Shown here: in pieces, positions 17,747-26,323 of the stretch
How positions within the stretch are numbered: the stretch's first letter is position 1
Layout: each line of letters begins with the position of its first letter
Origin: an uncultured Clostridia bacterium
GTDB lineage: Bacteria; Bacillota; Clostridia; Oscillospirales; Acutalibacteraceae
Assembly: GCA_945874765.1 (NCBI GenBank)
Contig: CAMCHQ010000015.1
Span: 1 to 49,398, forward strand
Length of the DNA: 49,398 nt
Reading direction: 5' to 3'
Position numbers and translations under genes: made by a program
Notes under the pieces: model-generated
The model's input: only the letters and a program-made list of their open reading frames with translations
Databases searched by the model: none
What the model was told of the DNA's origin: nothing

Positions 17747-20251
17747 ATGGCTTCAAATGATTATGATGATTTATTAAAGTCTTTTATGAGTAATTCTACA
17801 AAAGCATATAATGAAGATAAAACTTCAAGAGAAAACGCAGACAATGTTCCTGCGTCATATTCTCTTTCTTCCGCCGATGATAAAAAGGCTAAGAAGATAC
17901 AGCGTGGACGTGACATAGAAAAGGAGCTTGTTCAAAAGCAGGAGAAAAAGCTTAAAAAGAAAAAAGCTAAGCAAAATAAAACTCCGGCTCAAAAAGCACT
18001 TTCTAATTTCGGCAAGGTTATTTTGGGAGCAATTATGGTTATCGGCGTTGTCGGTATCGTATGCTTCTCGGTACTTGCTATTTACGGCTACAGCGTTGTT
18101 TACGGCGACCCTGTATTTGACCTTACAACAGAAGCAAAGGTCGGTCAAAACCAAACTTCGTTTATTTACGGCTATGACGGTGACGATGTAGTTGAGATTA
18201 CGAGGCTTCACGGTGAGGAAAACCGAATTTGGGTTAATCTTGACGATATGAGCAAGTATGTTCCCGAGGCTTTTGTTTCAATTGAGGACAAGCGTTTTTA
18301 TAAGCACCACGGTGTTGACTGGATTAGAACTATAGGCGTATTTCTTAAAAATAACGACCAAGGCGGTTCAACAATAACGCAGCAGCTTATTAAAAACCTT
18401 ACAGATGATAACAAGGTTACTTATGTTCGTAAATTTAACGAGATTTTAAAAGCCTTAAACCTTGAAAGGAATTTCAGTAAAGACCAAATACTTGAGGCTT
18501 ATCTTAATACAATTTGTCTTTCTAACGGTTGTTACGGTGTTAAAACAGCGGCGGAGGTTTACTTCGGTAAAGAAGTATCTGATTTAAATGCTGCCGAGGC
18601 TGCCAGCATTGCGGCTATTACACAGTATCCTAGTAAATATGACCCTCTCAATGAGCCGGAAAATAACAGGAAACGTCAAATTGATGTCCTTTACGCCATG
18701 AAGGATAAAAAATATTTGAATGAATCTGAATACCAGCAGGCTAAGGCTTATGAAATGGTATTTACAAACAGCAAGAATTATAAAGGTTCACAGATTAAAG
18801 ACGACGAAAGCAAATCAAAGAAAAACAGTATTACGGATTATTATACAGACTATGTAATCAATACCGTTCAGGAAGATTTGCAGAAAATGGGCTACACAAG
18901 TAAAAAGGCACACGACCTTGTTTACGGCGGCGGCTTGAAAATATATACTGCCATTGATTTTGATGTTCAGGATTCAATGGAAGATGTATATGAAAATTAT
19001 AAGCGTATGCCTGACGAAACAGTTCAGGGCGCTATGGTTGTTATGGGCTATGACGGACGTGTAATGGGTATTGTCGGCGGAACAGGTAAGAAGAAAGCTT
19101 CTATGGTTCTTAACCGTGCGACAAATTCCAACAGACCGCCGGGTTCTACAATTAAACCGTTATCTGTTTACGGTCCGGCTCTTGAAAAGACGAAAGAGGA
19201 CAATGAAACAGGCGTTTATTGGTCAACAATTATGCAGGACAGACCGTTTAAAACCGTTGAGGGCAAACCTTGGCCTGTTAATGAGGGTGGCGGCTACTCC
19301 GGCAGAAGCGTAACTCTTCAGTACGGTCTTTCAAGGTCGCTTAATACTATTTCCGCAAGAACTCTTGATAAAATCGGTGTTGATTATTCATACGATTTTA
19401 TTACGGAAAACTTCCATATAACATCTCTTGACAGTGTTCGTGACTCTGATTACGGTCCGCTTGCTATCGGTTCTTTGACAAACGGTGCGACTGTTCTTGA
19501 ATTAACTACTGCTTATGCGTCATTCGGCAACGGCGGTAATTATTATGAACCGTATTGTTATTATAAAATTCTCGACAGTCAGGGCAACACTCTTATTGAA
19601 AAAGACCCTGAAAAGACTAAATCAACAGCTTTGAGTGAAAACACAAGTTGGGTTATGAATAAGCTTCTTCAAACTGTTATGACCGAGGGTACAGGTACTA
19701 CCTATAAACTTTCCGGTATCGAATGTTTCGGTAAGACAGGTACAACTAACGATAATAAGGACCGTTGGTTTATCGGCGGTACTCCTGATTATTTGGCAGG
19801 CGTTTGGTACGGCTACGATAATCCTAAGGAAGTATTTTACAGCCTTTCTCCAAACCCGTCGGGTACTATTTGGAACACGGTTATGAAAGAAATTTATGCT
19901 AAGCTTGATGAAAAGAATAAAAAATATTCTAAGAAATTCCCTGAAAGCGACGGCATAGTAAGAAAGTCATATTGCAGAAGCTGCGGTAAGCTGAGAAGCG
20001 GTACAGGCGCTTACGGTTGGTATGACGTTGATAATTTACCGGGCAATTGTACGGGCAACCATTCCGACGGAAGTTATGAGTACAGCTACAGCGGCGGTTC
20101 TTCGTCAAGCGGTTATTCGTCGAACTCCGGCGGCAGCAATAACTCAAATACAACTAAGGCAAGCGCTGAAAAGACAACGCAGGCTCAAACACAGGCTCCT
20201 CAAACTCAGGCGCCTACCGAAGCACCTGCAACAGAAGCTCCGGCGCAATAA
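17747..20251 (+). CDS. Class A penicillin-binding protein (PBP1A-like)
   Basis: This 834-residue bifunctional cell-wall enzyme has a charged cytoplasmic N-terminal region of about 85 residues, a membrane helix ('VILGAIMVIGVVGIVCFSVL'), a GT51 glycosyltransferase domain ('EDKRFYKHHGVDW', 'GGSTITQQLIKNL') and a transpeptidase domain with SxxK in 'RPPGSTIKP', SxN in 'SRSLN' and KTG in 'FGKTGTT'. After the transpeptidase come paired cysteines ('CRSCGK') and a Ser/Gly-rich, then Thr/Gln/Ala/Pro-rich low-complexity tail, as in many Clostridia PBPs. GGAGG precedes the ATG. A TATAAT at 17712-17717 with a poor -35 is the likely promoter; an AT-only palindrome lies at 17665-17683. Confidence 0.93.
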   Translation: MASNDYDDLLKSFMSNSTKAYNEDKTSRENADNVPASYSLSSADDKKAKKIQRGRDIEKELVQKQEKKLKKKKAKQNKTPAQKALSNFGKVILGAIMVIGVVGIVCFSVLAIYGYSVVYGDPVFDLTTEAKVGQNQTSFIYGYDGDDVVEITRLHGEENRIWVNLDDMSKYVPEAFVSIEDKRFYKHHGVDWIRTIGVFLKNNDQGGSTITQQLIKNLTDDNKVTYVRKFNEILKALNLERNFSKDQILEAYLNTICLSNGCYGVKTAAEVYFGKEVSDLNAAEAASIAAITQYPSKYDPLNEPENNRKRQIDVLYAMKDKKYLNESEYQQAKAYEMVFTNSKNYKGSQIKDDESKSKKNSITDYYTDYVINTVQEDLQKMGYTSKKAHDLVYGGGLKIYTAIDFDVQDSMEDVYENYKRMPDETVQGAMVVMGYDGRVMGIVGGTGKKKASMVLNRATNSNRPPGSTIKPLSVYGPALEKTKEDNETGVYWSTIMQDRPFKTVEGKPWPVNEGGGYSGRSVTLQYGLSRSLNTISARTLDKIGVDYSYDFITENFHITSLDSVRDSDYGPLAIGSLTNGATVLELTTAYASFGNGGNYYEPYCYYKILDSQGNTLIEKDPEKTKSTALSENTSWVMNKLLQTVMTEGTGTTYKLSGIECFGKTGTTNDNKDRWFIGGTPDYLAGVWYGYDNPKEVFYSLSPNPSGTIWNTVMKEIYAKLDEKNKKYSKKFPESDGIVRKSYCRSCGKLRSGTGAYGWYDVDNLPGNCTGNHSDGSYEYSYSGGSSSSGYSSNSGGSNNSNTTKASAEKTTQAQTQAPQTQAPTEAPATEAPAQ

Positions 20252-20269
20252 TAACTTAACATTTCTAAT

Positions 20270-20306
20270 AAGAAAGGAAGGTCGATTTTCGATTTTCCTT
20301 TCTTTT
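20270..20306 (+). terminator. Terminator after the penicillin-binding protein gene
   Basis: AAGAAAGGAA pairs with TTCCTTTCTT over 10 bases around a 15-base loop that itself contains a tandem CGATTTT repeat; a short T-run follows. Confidence 0.65.
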
Positions 20307-20337
20307 CTCACTAAACCCTTTGAAAGGTATTCGCTTT

Positions 20338-20754
20338 ATGAAAATAATGTCAATTGACTATGGGGATGCAAGAACAGGAATAGCTTTTTGCGATAAAAAC
20401 GAAATTCTTGCCACAGCCTTTACAACTATTAGTGAAAGTTATCAGCCTAAATTGGTTGAAAAAATCAAAGAGATAATATTATCTCAAAAGCCTGAAACGG
20501 TTGTTATCGGTCTTCCGAGAAATATGGACGGCTCGTATGGCTTTAGATGTGATAAGTGTAAAGAACTCGGCGAAGCTTTAAAGAATGAGATTGACATTCC
20601 CGTTGAATATGAGGACGAAAGACTTACAACCGTTATTGCTCACGATATTTTATCAAAAAACAATGTCAAGGGCAAAAAGAGAAAAGACAACGTAGACGCC
20701 GTTTCTGCCGTTGTAATTCTTCAAAGCTTTATTGATAAAAGAAAAAGTAATTAA
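20338..20754 (+). CDS. ruvX: YqgF/RuvX family nuclease, 16S pre-rRNA processing
   Basis: The 138-residue RNase H-fold protein begins 'MSIDYGDARTGIAF' (catalytic Asp), has 'VVIGLPRNMDGS' in the middle and 'EDERLTTVIA' then 'DNVDAVSAVVILQ' at the end, the standard YqgF pattern. The family is essential in many bacteria; it processes the 5' end of 16S rRNA and was earlier proposed to be a Holliday-junction resolvase. The start is placed at the ATG next to the family N terminus with GAAAGG upstream. Confidence 0.92.
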   Translation: MKIMSIDYGDARTGIAFCDKNEILATAFTTISESYQPKLVEKIKEIILSQKPETVVIGLPRNMDGSYGFRCDKCKELGEALKNEIDIPVEYEDERLTTVIAHDILSKNNVKGKKRKDNVDAVSAVVILQSFIDKRKSN

Positions 20755-20790
20755 ATATTTTTAATCATCGTAGTATTTAACGGTGGTTAT

Positions 20791-21309
20791 ATGCATTTTA
20801 AACTGAAAAAATGTGATATATTTATCGATTATGCATTTATTCTTGTTTTAAGTTTGGCTGCTGTTTTTAATTCGAGCCGGCTTCTTTATTTATTGCTTTT
20901 TTCTTTTTTGCACGAAATGGGGCATTTGTCCGCTTTGCTTATTTGCAAAAGCGAACCTTATGAAATGCGTTTGTCATATTACGGCTTTGCAATAAGATAT
21001 GAGGATAATTTACCTATTATTAAAGAATGTGCGGTTTTGTTAAGCGGACCTATGGTGAATTTGATATTATATTTATTTTTTAAAGATGATATCAATTTGA
21101 TTTTGTTTTTGCTCAATTGCCTGCCTGTTTATCCGCTTGATGTCGGCAGAATAGTCAGGCTTTTTTCACTTAAAGCGTCAAGGATATTAAGTATAATCAC
21201 AATCGTTTTAATTTGCATTTTATGTGTTTATATGTTAATTTATAATAAATCGTATTCACTTATTTTTGTTACAGTATATTTGATTATTTACAGTATTAAT
21301 TACAGTTGA
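20791..21309 (+). CDS. Small M50/site-2-protease-like membrane protein
   Basis: The 172-residue, highly hydrophobic protein has the zinc motif HEMGH in a membrane helix and a second motif 'NCLPVYPLDVGR' corresponding to the LDG metal-ligand motif of site-2 proteases. SpoIVFB of Bacillus is a sporulation member of this fold; here there is no CBS domain and only the membrane core. The second Gly of the usual LDGGR is Val. The gene lies between ruvX and the radical-SAM pair and overlaps the next upstream open frame by four bases, so it is probably part of their operon. Substrate unknown. Confidence 0.75.
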   Translation: MHFKLKKCDIFIDYAFILVLSLAAVFNSSRLLYLLLFSFLHEMGHLSALLICKSEPYEMRLSYYGFAIRYEDNLPIIKECAVLLSGPMVNLILYLFFKDDINLILFLLNCLPVYPLDVGRIVRLFSLKASRILSIITIVLICILCVYMLIYNKSYSLIFVTVYLIIYSINYS

Positions 21310-21332
21310 TTAAACCCGAAAGGTTAAATTTG

Positions 21333-23174
21333 ATGAAAAAAGAAGTTGAAAAGTTACTGCAATACGTTCAAAAGCCGGCAAGATATATCGGCGGTGAACT
21401 TAATGCGGTAGTTAAGGATAAAGACAAGGTTGATATCAGATACGCTTTCTGCTTTCCGGATACGTATGAGATTGGTATGAGTCATCTCGGTATGAAAATT
21501 CTCTACGGCCTTGTTAACGACAGAGAGGACAGTTGGTGTGAAAGAGTGTTTGCTCCCGATAATGATATGGAAGAGCAACTAAGGAAAAATAACGTGCCTC
21601 TTTTTGCCCTTGAAAGCGGAGATTATATTAAGGATTTTGATATGATAGGCTTTACTCTTCAGTACGAGCTTTCTTATACCAACGTTCTCAATATGCTTAA
21701 TCTTGCACAAATACCGCTTAAATCAAGCGACAGGGAAAGTCTTACGCCACTTATTTGCGTTGGCGGTCCGTGTGCCTGCAATCCGGAACCGATAACCGAT
21801 TTTGTCGATATTGTTTTTCTCGGCGACGGTGAGGAAACTACTAATCAAGTTATCGATTTACTCATTGATTGTAAGAAAAAGGGACTTTCAAAAAAGGAAT
21901 TTTTACTCAAAGCCAAGGACATAACCGGCATTTACGTTCCGTCGTTTTACGAGGATTCATATAACGATGACGGAACTTTAAAGGAACTTAAACCGCTTTA
22001 CGGCGCACCCGAAAAGGTGAAAAAGGCTGTAGTCAGTGATATGAATAAGGTGTATTATCCAAAGGCATTTGTTGTTCCTTATATTAATATCGTTCACGAT
22101 AGGGCAGTTGAGGAAATATTCAGGGGTTGCATAAGAGGCTGCCGTTTTTGCCAAGCAGGATTTATTTACAGACCTATAAGAGAAAAAAGTGTTGAAACGA
22201 TTAATAAGCAAAGTAAAGCTTTGATTGATTCAACCGGTTATGACGAACTTTCTCTTTGTTCTCTTTCAACTTCAGACCACAGTGAAGTTAATAAAATGCT
22301 TACAACACTTATTGATTGGACGGTTAAAGATAATATTAATCTTTCTTTGCCGTCGCTTCGTGTTGATAATTTCTCGGACGAACTTGTTGAACAACTTAAT
22401 AAAGTAAGACGAAGCGGACTTACATTTGCACCCGAGGCGGGTACTCAGCGTCTTCGTGATGTAATTAATAAAAACGTAACTCAAGATGAAGTAATAAGAA
22501 CTTGTACCAAAGCTTTTGATAACGGCTGGACTTCGGTTAAACTTTACTTTATGATGGGCTTGCCTACGGAAACTATGGAGGATATCGAGGGTATTGCAAA
22601 TCTCGGTATGGACGTAGTGCACGCTTTTTACAATAATCCTAACAGGCAAAAGGGTACGGGTGTTCAGGTGTCTATTTCCTGCGCTTCCTTTATTCCTAAG
22701 CCGTTTACTCCGTTTCAGTGGGAACCTGAGGACAGTATGGAATCTTTGAAGCAAAAACAAAAGCATTTGCTCGAATCAATCCCTACTAAAAAAATAAGGG
22801 TGTCTTATCACGAAACTCCCACTTCTCTTCTTGAAGGCGTTCTTGCCCGTGGCGACAGACGTCTCGGAAAAGTTATTCTCCGTGCTTATGAACTCGGCTG
22901 TAAGTTCGATTCTTGGGATGACCAGTTTAAGTTTGACGCTTGGATGCAGGCTTTTGAAGAAAACGGAATTGACCCGCATTTTTACACTCACAGAAGACGT
23001 GAATTTTCTGAACTTTTACCTTGGGACCATCTCGATTACGGGGTAAGCAGAAAATTCCTTGAAAACGAAAATAAAAAGGCACACGAGAATAAAACAACGC
23101 CCCATTGCAGAATTAAATGTGCGGGTTGCGGTGCAAATAAGTTAAACGGAGGTCATTGCGATGCGAGAGGTTAG
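21333..23174 (+). CDS. Radical SAM protein, TIGR03960 family
   Basis: The 613-residue protein has an N-terminal B12-binding-like region ('FPDTYEIGMSHLGMKILY') and a radical SAM core with cluster motif CIRGCRFCQ (CxxxCxxC) near residue 270. The C-terminal end has a Cys-rich segment 'CRIKCAGCGANKLNGGHC'. In Clostridia it is nearly always followed by the TIGR03936/DUF2344 gene, as here, with a 14-base overlap; the pair is sometimes fused elsewhere. Its reaction is not established to my knowledge, though a role in RNA modification has been suggested. The start is the ATG behind AAAGG. Confidence 0.9.
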   Translation: MKKEVEKLLQYVQKPARYIGGELNAVVKDKDKVDIRYAFCFPDTYEIGMSHLGMKILYGLVNDREDSWCERVFAPDNDMEEQLRKNNVPLFALESGDYIKDFDMIGFTLQYELSYTNVLNMLNLAQIPLKSSDRESLTPLICVGGPCACNPEPITDFVDIVFLGDGEETTNQVIDLLIDCKKKGLSKKEFLLKAKDITGIYVPSFYEDSYNDDGTLKELKPLYGAPEKVKKAVVSDMNKVYYPKAFVVPYINIVHDRAVEEIFRGCIRGCRFCQAGFIYRPIREKSVETINKQSKALIDSTGYDELSLCSLSTSDHSEVNKMLTTLIDWTVKDNINLSLPSLRVDNFSDELVEQLNKVRRSGLTFAPEAGTQRLRDVINKNVTQDEVIRTCTKAFDNGWTSVKLYFMMGLPTETMEDIEGIANLGMDVVHAFYNNPNRQKGTGVQVSISCASFIPKPFTPFQWEPEDSMESLKQKQKHLLESIPTKKIRVSYHETPTSLLEGVLARGDRRLGKVILRAYELGCKFDSWDDQFKFDAWMQAFEENGIDPHFYTHRRREFSELLPWDHLDYGVSRKFLENENKKAHENKTTPHCRIKCAGCGANKLNGGHCDARG

Positions 23175-23826
23175 ACTTCGTTTTTCTAAAACAGGCAGAT
23201 TAAAATATATCAGTCATCTTGATATAAATCGTGCAATGGCACGTGCTCTTAAAAGGGCGGAAATTCCGCTTTGGTATACCGAGGGATTCAATCCTCACCC
23301 TTATATGAGTTTCTCTCTTCCGCTTTCTCTCGGCGTTGAGAGCCTTTGCGAGAGCGTTGATTTGAGAATCGTCGGTGAAATTTCAAATAAAGAAATCAAG
23401 AACAGGCTCAATAAGGTTTTGCCTGAAGATTTGAAAATTATTGACGTTTATGACGATTTTCGTGATAACAGCGAAATTGCTTATTCCGATTACGTTTATA
23501 AATTCGAATTTAAGGATAATGATTTAGCACTGGAAAAAATTAAAAAAGTTCTTTCAAGCGATGAAATTCTTGCACTTAAAAAGGGTAAAAAAGGCAGAAA
23601 AAGAATTATGAAAGAGACGAATATTAAATCCTTTATCGATAAATATTCGATATCTGTTCGTGGAGATGTAATTGTTCTTAATATCAGGCTTCTTGCCGGT
23701 GTTGAAAAAAATCTTAATCCGTCGCTTTTGTTTGACACGATAATAAGGCTTATAGATATGGATTTTGAATGGAAAAGCATCAGCAGAATTTCACTTCTTG
23801 ATAAGGATTATAAAGAGTTTAAATAA
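23161..23826 (+). CDS. TIGR03936/DUF2344 radical-SAM-associated protein
   Basis: This 221-residue partner of the upstream radical SAM enzyme shows the family's opening 'RLRFSKTGRLKYISHLD' and 'WYTEGFNPHPYMSFSLPLSLG'. The fold is ferredoxin-like; function is unknown but obligately linked to TIGR03960 proteins by gene order and fusion. The start codon lies inside the 3' end of the upstream gene, with GGAGG within that gene's coding sequence, so the two are likely translationally coupled. Confidence 0.9.
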   Translation: MREVRLRFSKTGRLKYISHLDINRAMARALKRAEIPLWYTEGFNPHPYMSFSLPLSLGVESLCESVDLRIVGEISNKEIKNRLNKVLPEDLKIIDVYDDFRDNSEIAYSDYVYKFEFKDNDLALEKIKKVLSSDEILALKKGKKGRKRIMKETNIKSFIDKYSISVRGDVIVLNIRLLAGVEKNLNPSLLFDTIIRLIDMDFEWKSISRISLLDKDYKEFK

Positions 23827-23850
23827 TTATTTTGCTTTTTGAAAAAACAC

Positions 23851-23879
23851 TTGCATTTTGCAAAGTATTGTGGTATTAT
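23851..23879 (+). promoter_or_regulatory. Promoter of rplS
   Basis: TTGCAT (23851-23856), a 17-base spacer, and TATTAT (23874-23879). Confidence 0.75.
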
Positions 23880-23886
23880 ATATCAG

Positions 23887-24002
23887 CATTTAATCCGTTG
23901 TAACTCTTACAACGCGTGTAATGTCGGCGTTTAGCATTATAAGAAGATGGTCCTCTTTCGTTATTCGTTATGAACATCTCATAAAATTTAGGAGGAAGAA
24001 AA
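23887..24002 (+). promoter_or_regulatory. Structured 5' leader of rplS (candidate L19 autoregulatory leader)
   Basis: The transcript would carry a leader of about 115 bases, long for a one-gene unit. It contains a perfect 7-base hairpin GTTGTAA/TTACAAC with loop CTC (23897-23913), a TAATG/CATTA stem and a later GATG/CATC pairing close to the ribosome site. An L19 leader RNA is known in Firmicutes; I cannot check the consensus here, so identity is inference. Confidence 0.4.
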
Positions 24003-24347
24003 ATGGACGCACTCAAGTTAATTGAAAAAGACAGCACAAAAGCAGAACTTCCAAAGTTTAACATCGGTGATACAGTTAAGGTATCTGTTAACATTCGTGA
24101 AGGTCAGAGAGAAAGAATTCAGATGTTTGAAGGCACTGTAATCGCTATTAAGGGTTCAGGCATTTCAAAGACATTTACCGTTCGTCGTCTTTCATACGGC
24201 GTTGGTGTTGAGAGAGTATTCCCAATGCATTCACCAAACGTTGTTGACGTACAGGTTGTTCGCAGCGGTAAAGTTCGTCGTGCTAAGCTTTATTATCTTC
24301 GTGACCGTATCGGTAAGGCAGCAAAGGTTAAGGAAGATATCCAGTAA
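24003..24347 (+). CDS. rplS: 50S ribosomal protein L19
   Basis: The 114-residue protein is a full-length bL19, which sits at the 30S-50S interface. The signature '[19 protein letters not shown]' and '[19 protein letters not shown]' are intact. TAGGAGGAAG precedes the ATG at optimal distance. It is flanked by its own promoter with leader and a strong terminator, so it is a single-gene unit. Confidence 0.97.
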   Translation: MDALKLIEKDSTKAELPKFNIGDTVKVSVNIREGQRERIQMFEGTVIAIKGSGISKTFTVRRLSYGVGVERVFPMHSPNVVDVQVVRSGKVRRAKLYYLRDRIGKAAKVKEDIQ

Positions 24348-24363
24348 TTTAATATTACTTACT

Positions 24364-24396
24364 AAATACCACAGATTTAATTTCTGTGGTATTTTT
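24364..24396 (+). terminator. Terminator after rplS
   Basis: TACCACAGA (24367-24375) pairs with TCTGTGGTA (24383-24391) and is followed by a T6 run. Confidence 0.9.
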
Positions 24397-24457
24397 TATT
24401 GATTGAAATATGATTATATGTTAAAATATATTAAGAAAATTTTTGAAAGGAGACATT

Positions 24458-25321
24458 ATGGCTGATTTTCAAAAACAAACCGTTCAGTGGTTCCCCGGTC
24501 ATATGGCTAAAACAAGACGAATTATTAAAGAAAGTCTTTCGCTTGTTGACGGTGTTGTCGAACTTGTCGACGCTCGTATTCCGTATAGCTCGTCTAACCC
24601 AGAACTTGACAGTATAATTAAAAGAAAGCCGAGAATCGTGCTTTTAAATAAATGCGATATTGCCGATTCAAATGCTACTAAGCTTTGGATTGAATATTAT
24701 AAAAATAACGGTAAATATGCAATTCCCGTTGATTGCAGAACGGGCAAAGGTCTTAACGCTTTTATCCCGACCGTTAATAAAGCACTTGCTGACGTTATCG
24801 AGAAAAATAAGGCGAGAGGAATGGAAAATAAACCGCTTCGTCTTATGGTTGTCGGTATTCCCAATACGGGTAAATCGTCGTTTATCAACAGAATGGCAGG
24901 TAACAGCAGGGCAAAGGTTGCGGATAAAGCCGGTGTAACAAGGCAAAAACAATGGTTTGCTGTTGGCAAAGGAATTGAACTTCTTGACACTCCGGGCGTT
25001 CTTTGGCCTAAGTTTGATGATCCGGAAGTCGGCGATAAACTTGCTTTTACAGGCGCTGTAAAAGACGAGGTTACAGATATTGAAACATTATCTTGCCGCT
25101 TGCTTGAAACACTTGCAAAAACAAGACCTAAGGCTATTTGCGACAGATATAAACTTGACAGCGTTGACAATCTTCAGGGGTGGGAAATGCTTGAACTTAT
25201 AGGCAAAAAACGTGGCTTTTTAATCAAAGGCGGAGAAATTGACTATGAGCGCACCGCCGTTATGCTGTGTGATGAATTCAGAGGAGGAAGGCTCGGCAAA
25301 ATTTCGCTTGAGCTGCCGTAA
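24458..25321 (+). CDS. rbgA: Ribosome biogenesis GTPase RbgA (YlqF)
   Basis: RbgA is a GTPase needed for late assembly of the 50S subunit. The 287-residue protein opens 'VQWFPGHMAKTRR' and has the circularly permuted motif order of the family: G4 'LNKCD' (about residue 66) before G1 'GIPNTGKSSF' (about 136) and G3 'DTPG'. AAAGGAG lies upstream of the ATG. A promoter TTGAAA/TATATT is visible at 24403-24432. RNase HII begins two bases after the stop, the usual rplS-rbgA-rnhB-yraN order. Confidence 0.95.
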   Translation: MADFQKQTVQWFPGHMAKTRRIIKESLSLVDGVVELVDARIPYSSSNPELDSIIKRKPRIVLLNKCDIADSNATKLWIEYYKNNGKYAIPVDCRTGKGLNAFIPTVNKALADVIEKNKARGMENKPLRLMVVGIPNTGKSSFINRMAGNSRAKVADKAGVTRQKQWFAVGKGIELLDTPGVLWPKFDDPEVGDKLAFTGAVKDEVTDIETLSCRLLETLAKTRPKAICDRYKLDSVDNLQGWEMLELIGKKRGFLIKGGEIDYERTAVMLCDEFRGGRLGKISLELP

Positions 25322-25323
25322 AT

Positions 25324-25938
25324 ATGGATTGGCTTGAATATGAAAATAAGGCTTATGAACAAGGCTTTAAAGTAGTTTGCGGTGTCGACGAAGCAGGCAG
25401 GGGACCTCTTGCAGGCGACGTGTATGCCGCTGCGGTGATTCTGCCTAAAGGCTGTGTCATTGAGGGTGTAAACGACTCCAAAAAGCTTTCCGAAAAGAAA
25501 AGAGAGGCTCTTTTTGACAAAATTGTTGAGCAATGCGTCAGTTACGGCGTAGGTACGGCAAGCGTTGAAGAAATAGATGAGATTAATATTTTGCAGGCAA
25601 CATTTCTTGCAATGAGAAGGGCAGTTGACGCTTTAGAGGTTAAGCCGGATATTGCACTTATTGACGGAAACAGAAAACCCGGTCTTGATATTGCACAGTG
25701 GGATATTGTAAAAGGTGACGCTTCAAGTGCAAATATTGCCGCCGCTTCCATTATTGCAAAGGTAAGCCGTGACAGATATATGAAAGACATTGCAAAAAAA
25801 TATCCGCAGTATCAGTTTGAAAAACATAAGGGCTACGGCACCAAACTTCATTATGAAATGCTTGATAAGTACGGAATCAGTGATATTCACAGAAAAACAT
25901 TTTTGAAAAAGTATTTGGAAAAGAAAAATGAACAATAA
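25324..25938 (+). CDS. rnhB: Ribonuclease HII
   Basis: RNase HII removes misincorporated ribonucleotides and RNA primers. The 204-residue protein carries 'VCGVDEAGRGPLAGDVYAA' (Asp and Glu ligands), 'NDSKKLSEKKRE', 'ALIDGNRKP' and 'DASSANIAAASIIAKVSRD'. It lacks the N-terminal extension of Bacillus RnhB. The start follows the rbgA stop by two bases, and the end overlaps yraN by 11 bases. Confidence 0.96.
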   Translation: MDWLEYENKAYEQGFKVVCGVDEAGRGPLAGDVYAAAVILPKGCVIEGVNDSKKLSEKKREALFDKIVEQCVSYGVGTASVEEIDEINILQATFLAMRRAVDALEVKPDIALIDGNRKPGLDIAQWDIVKGDASSANIAAASIIAKVSRDRYMKDIAKKYPQYQFEKHKGYGTKLHYEMLDKYGISDIHRKTFLKKYLEKKNEQ

Positions 25939-26281
25939 AGGTAAACTTTGGGAAATTGAGGCGGCAAATTATTTAAGAAAACATAAATATAAACTTGTTG
26001 ATGTCAATTATACAACCCGCTTCGGCGAAATTGATTTAATTGTGCAAAACAAAAAATATTTGTGCTTTGTCGAGGTTAAGCAAAGAGACGTTCATTCAAT
26101 CGCTTTGCCGAGAGAATTTGTTACTTATTCAAAACAGCAAAAAATAATTGCTTCGGCTAAAATGTATTTAATGCAAAATAAGACCGAATTACAGCCGAGA
26201 TTTGACGTAATTGAGATTTATACCGATAATAATAAAATAAAATCAATAAAACATCTTGAAAATGCTTTTCAGTTAGTATAA
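25928..26281 (+). CDS. yraN: YraN family (UPF0102) endonuclease-like protein
   Basis: The 117-residue protein has the restriction-endonuclease-like core of UPF0102: 'GKLWEIEAANYLRKH' at the N terminus, then 'RFGEIDLIVQNKKYLCFVEVKQR' (shown in part as 'GEIDLI' and 'CFVEVKQR'), giving the D-ExK active-site pattern. Its cellular role is unproved. It overlaps rnhB, so translation is probably coupled. Confidence 0.88.
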   Translation: MNNKGKLWEIEAANYLRKHKYKLVDVNYTTRFGEIDLIVQNKKYLCFVEVKQRDVHSIALPREFVTYSKQQKIIASAKMYLMQNKTELQPRFDVIEIYTDNNKIKSIKHLENAFQLV

Positions 26282-26323
26282 AATATTATAAACCTAAATT
26301 ATAAGGTGAAAGGAAACATTATT

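Noticed and set aside
26282-26323. T-box or other riboswitch upstream of threonine synthase
   Set aside because: Only about 40 bases separate it from yraN, with no structured leader.
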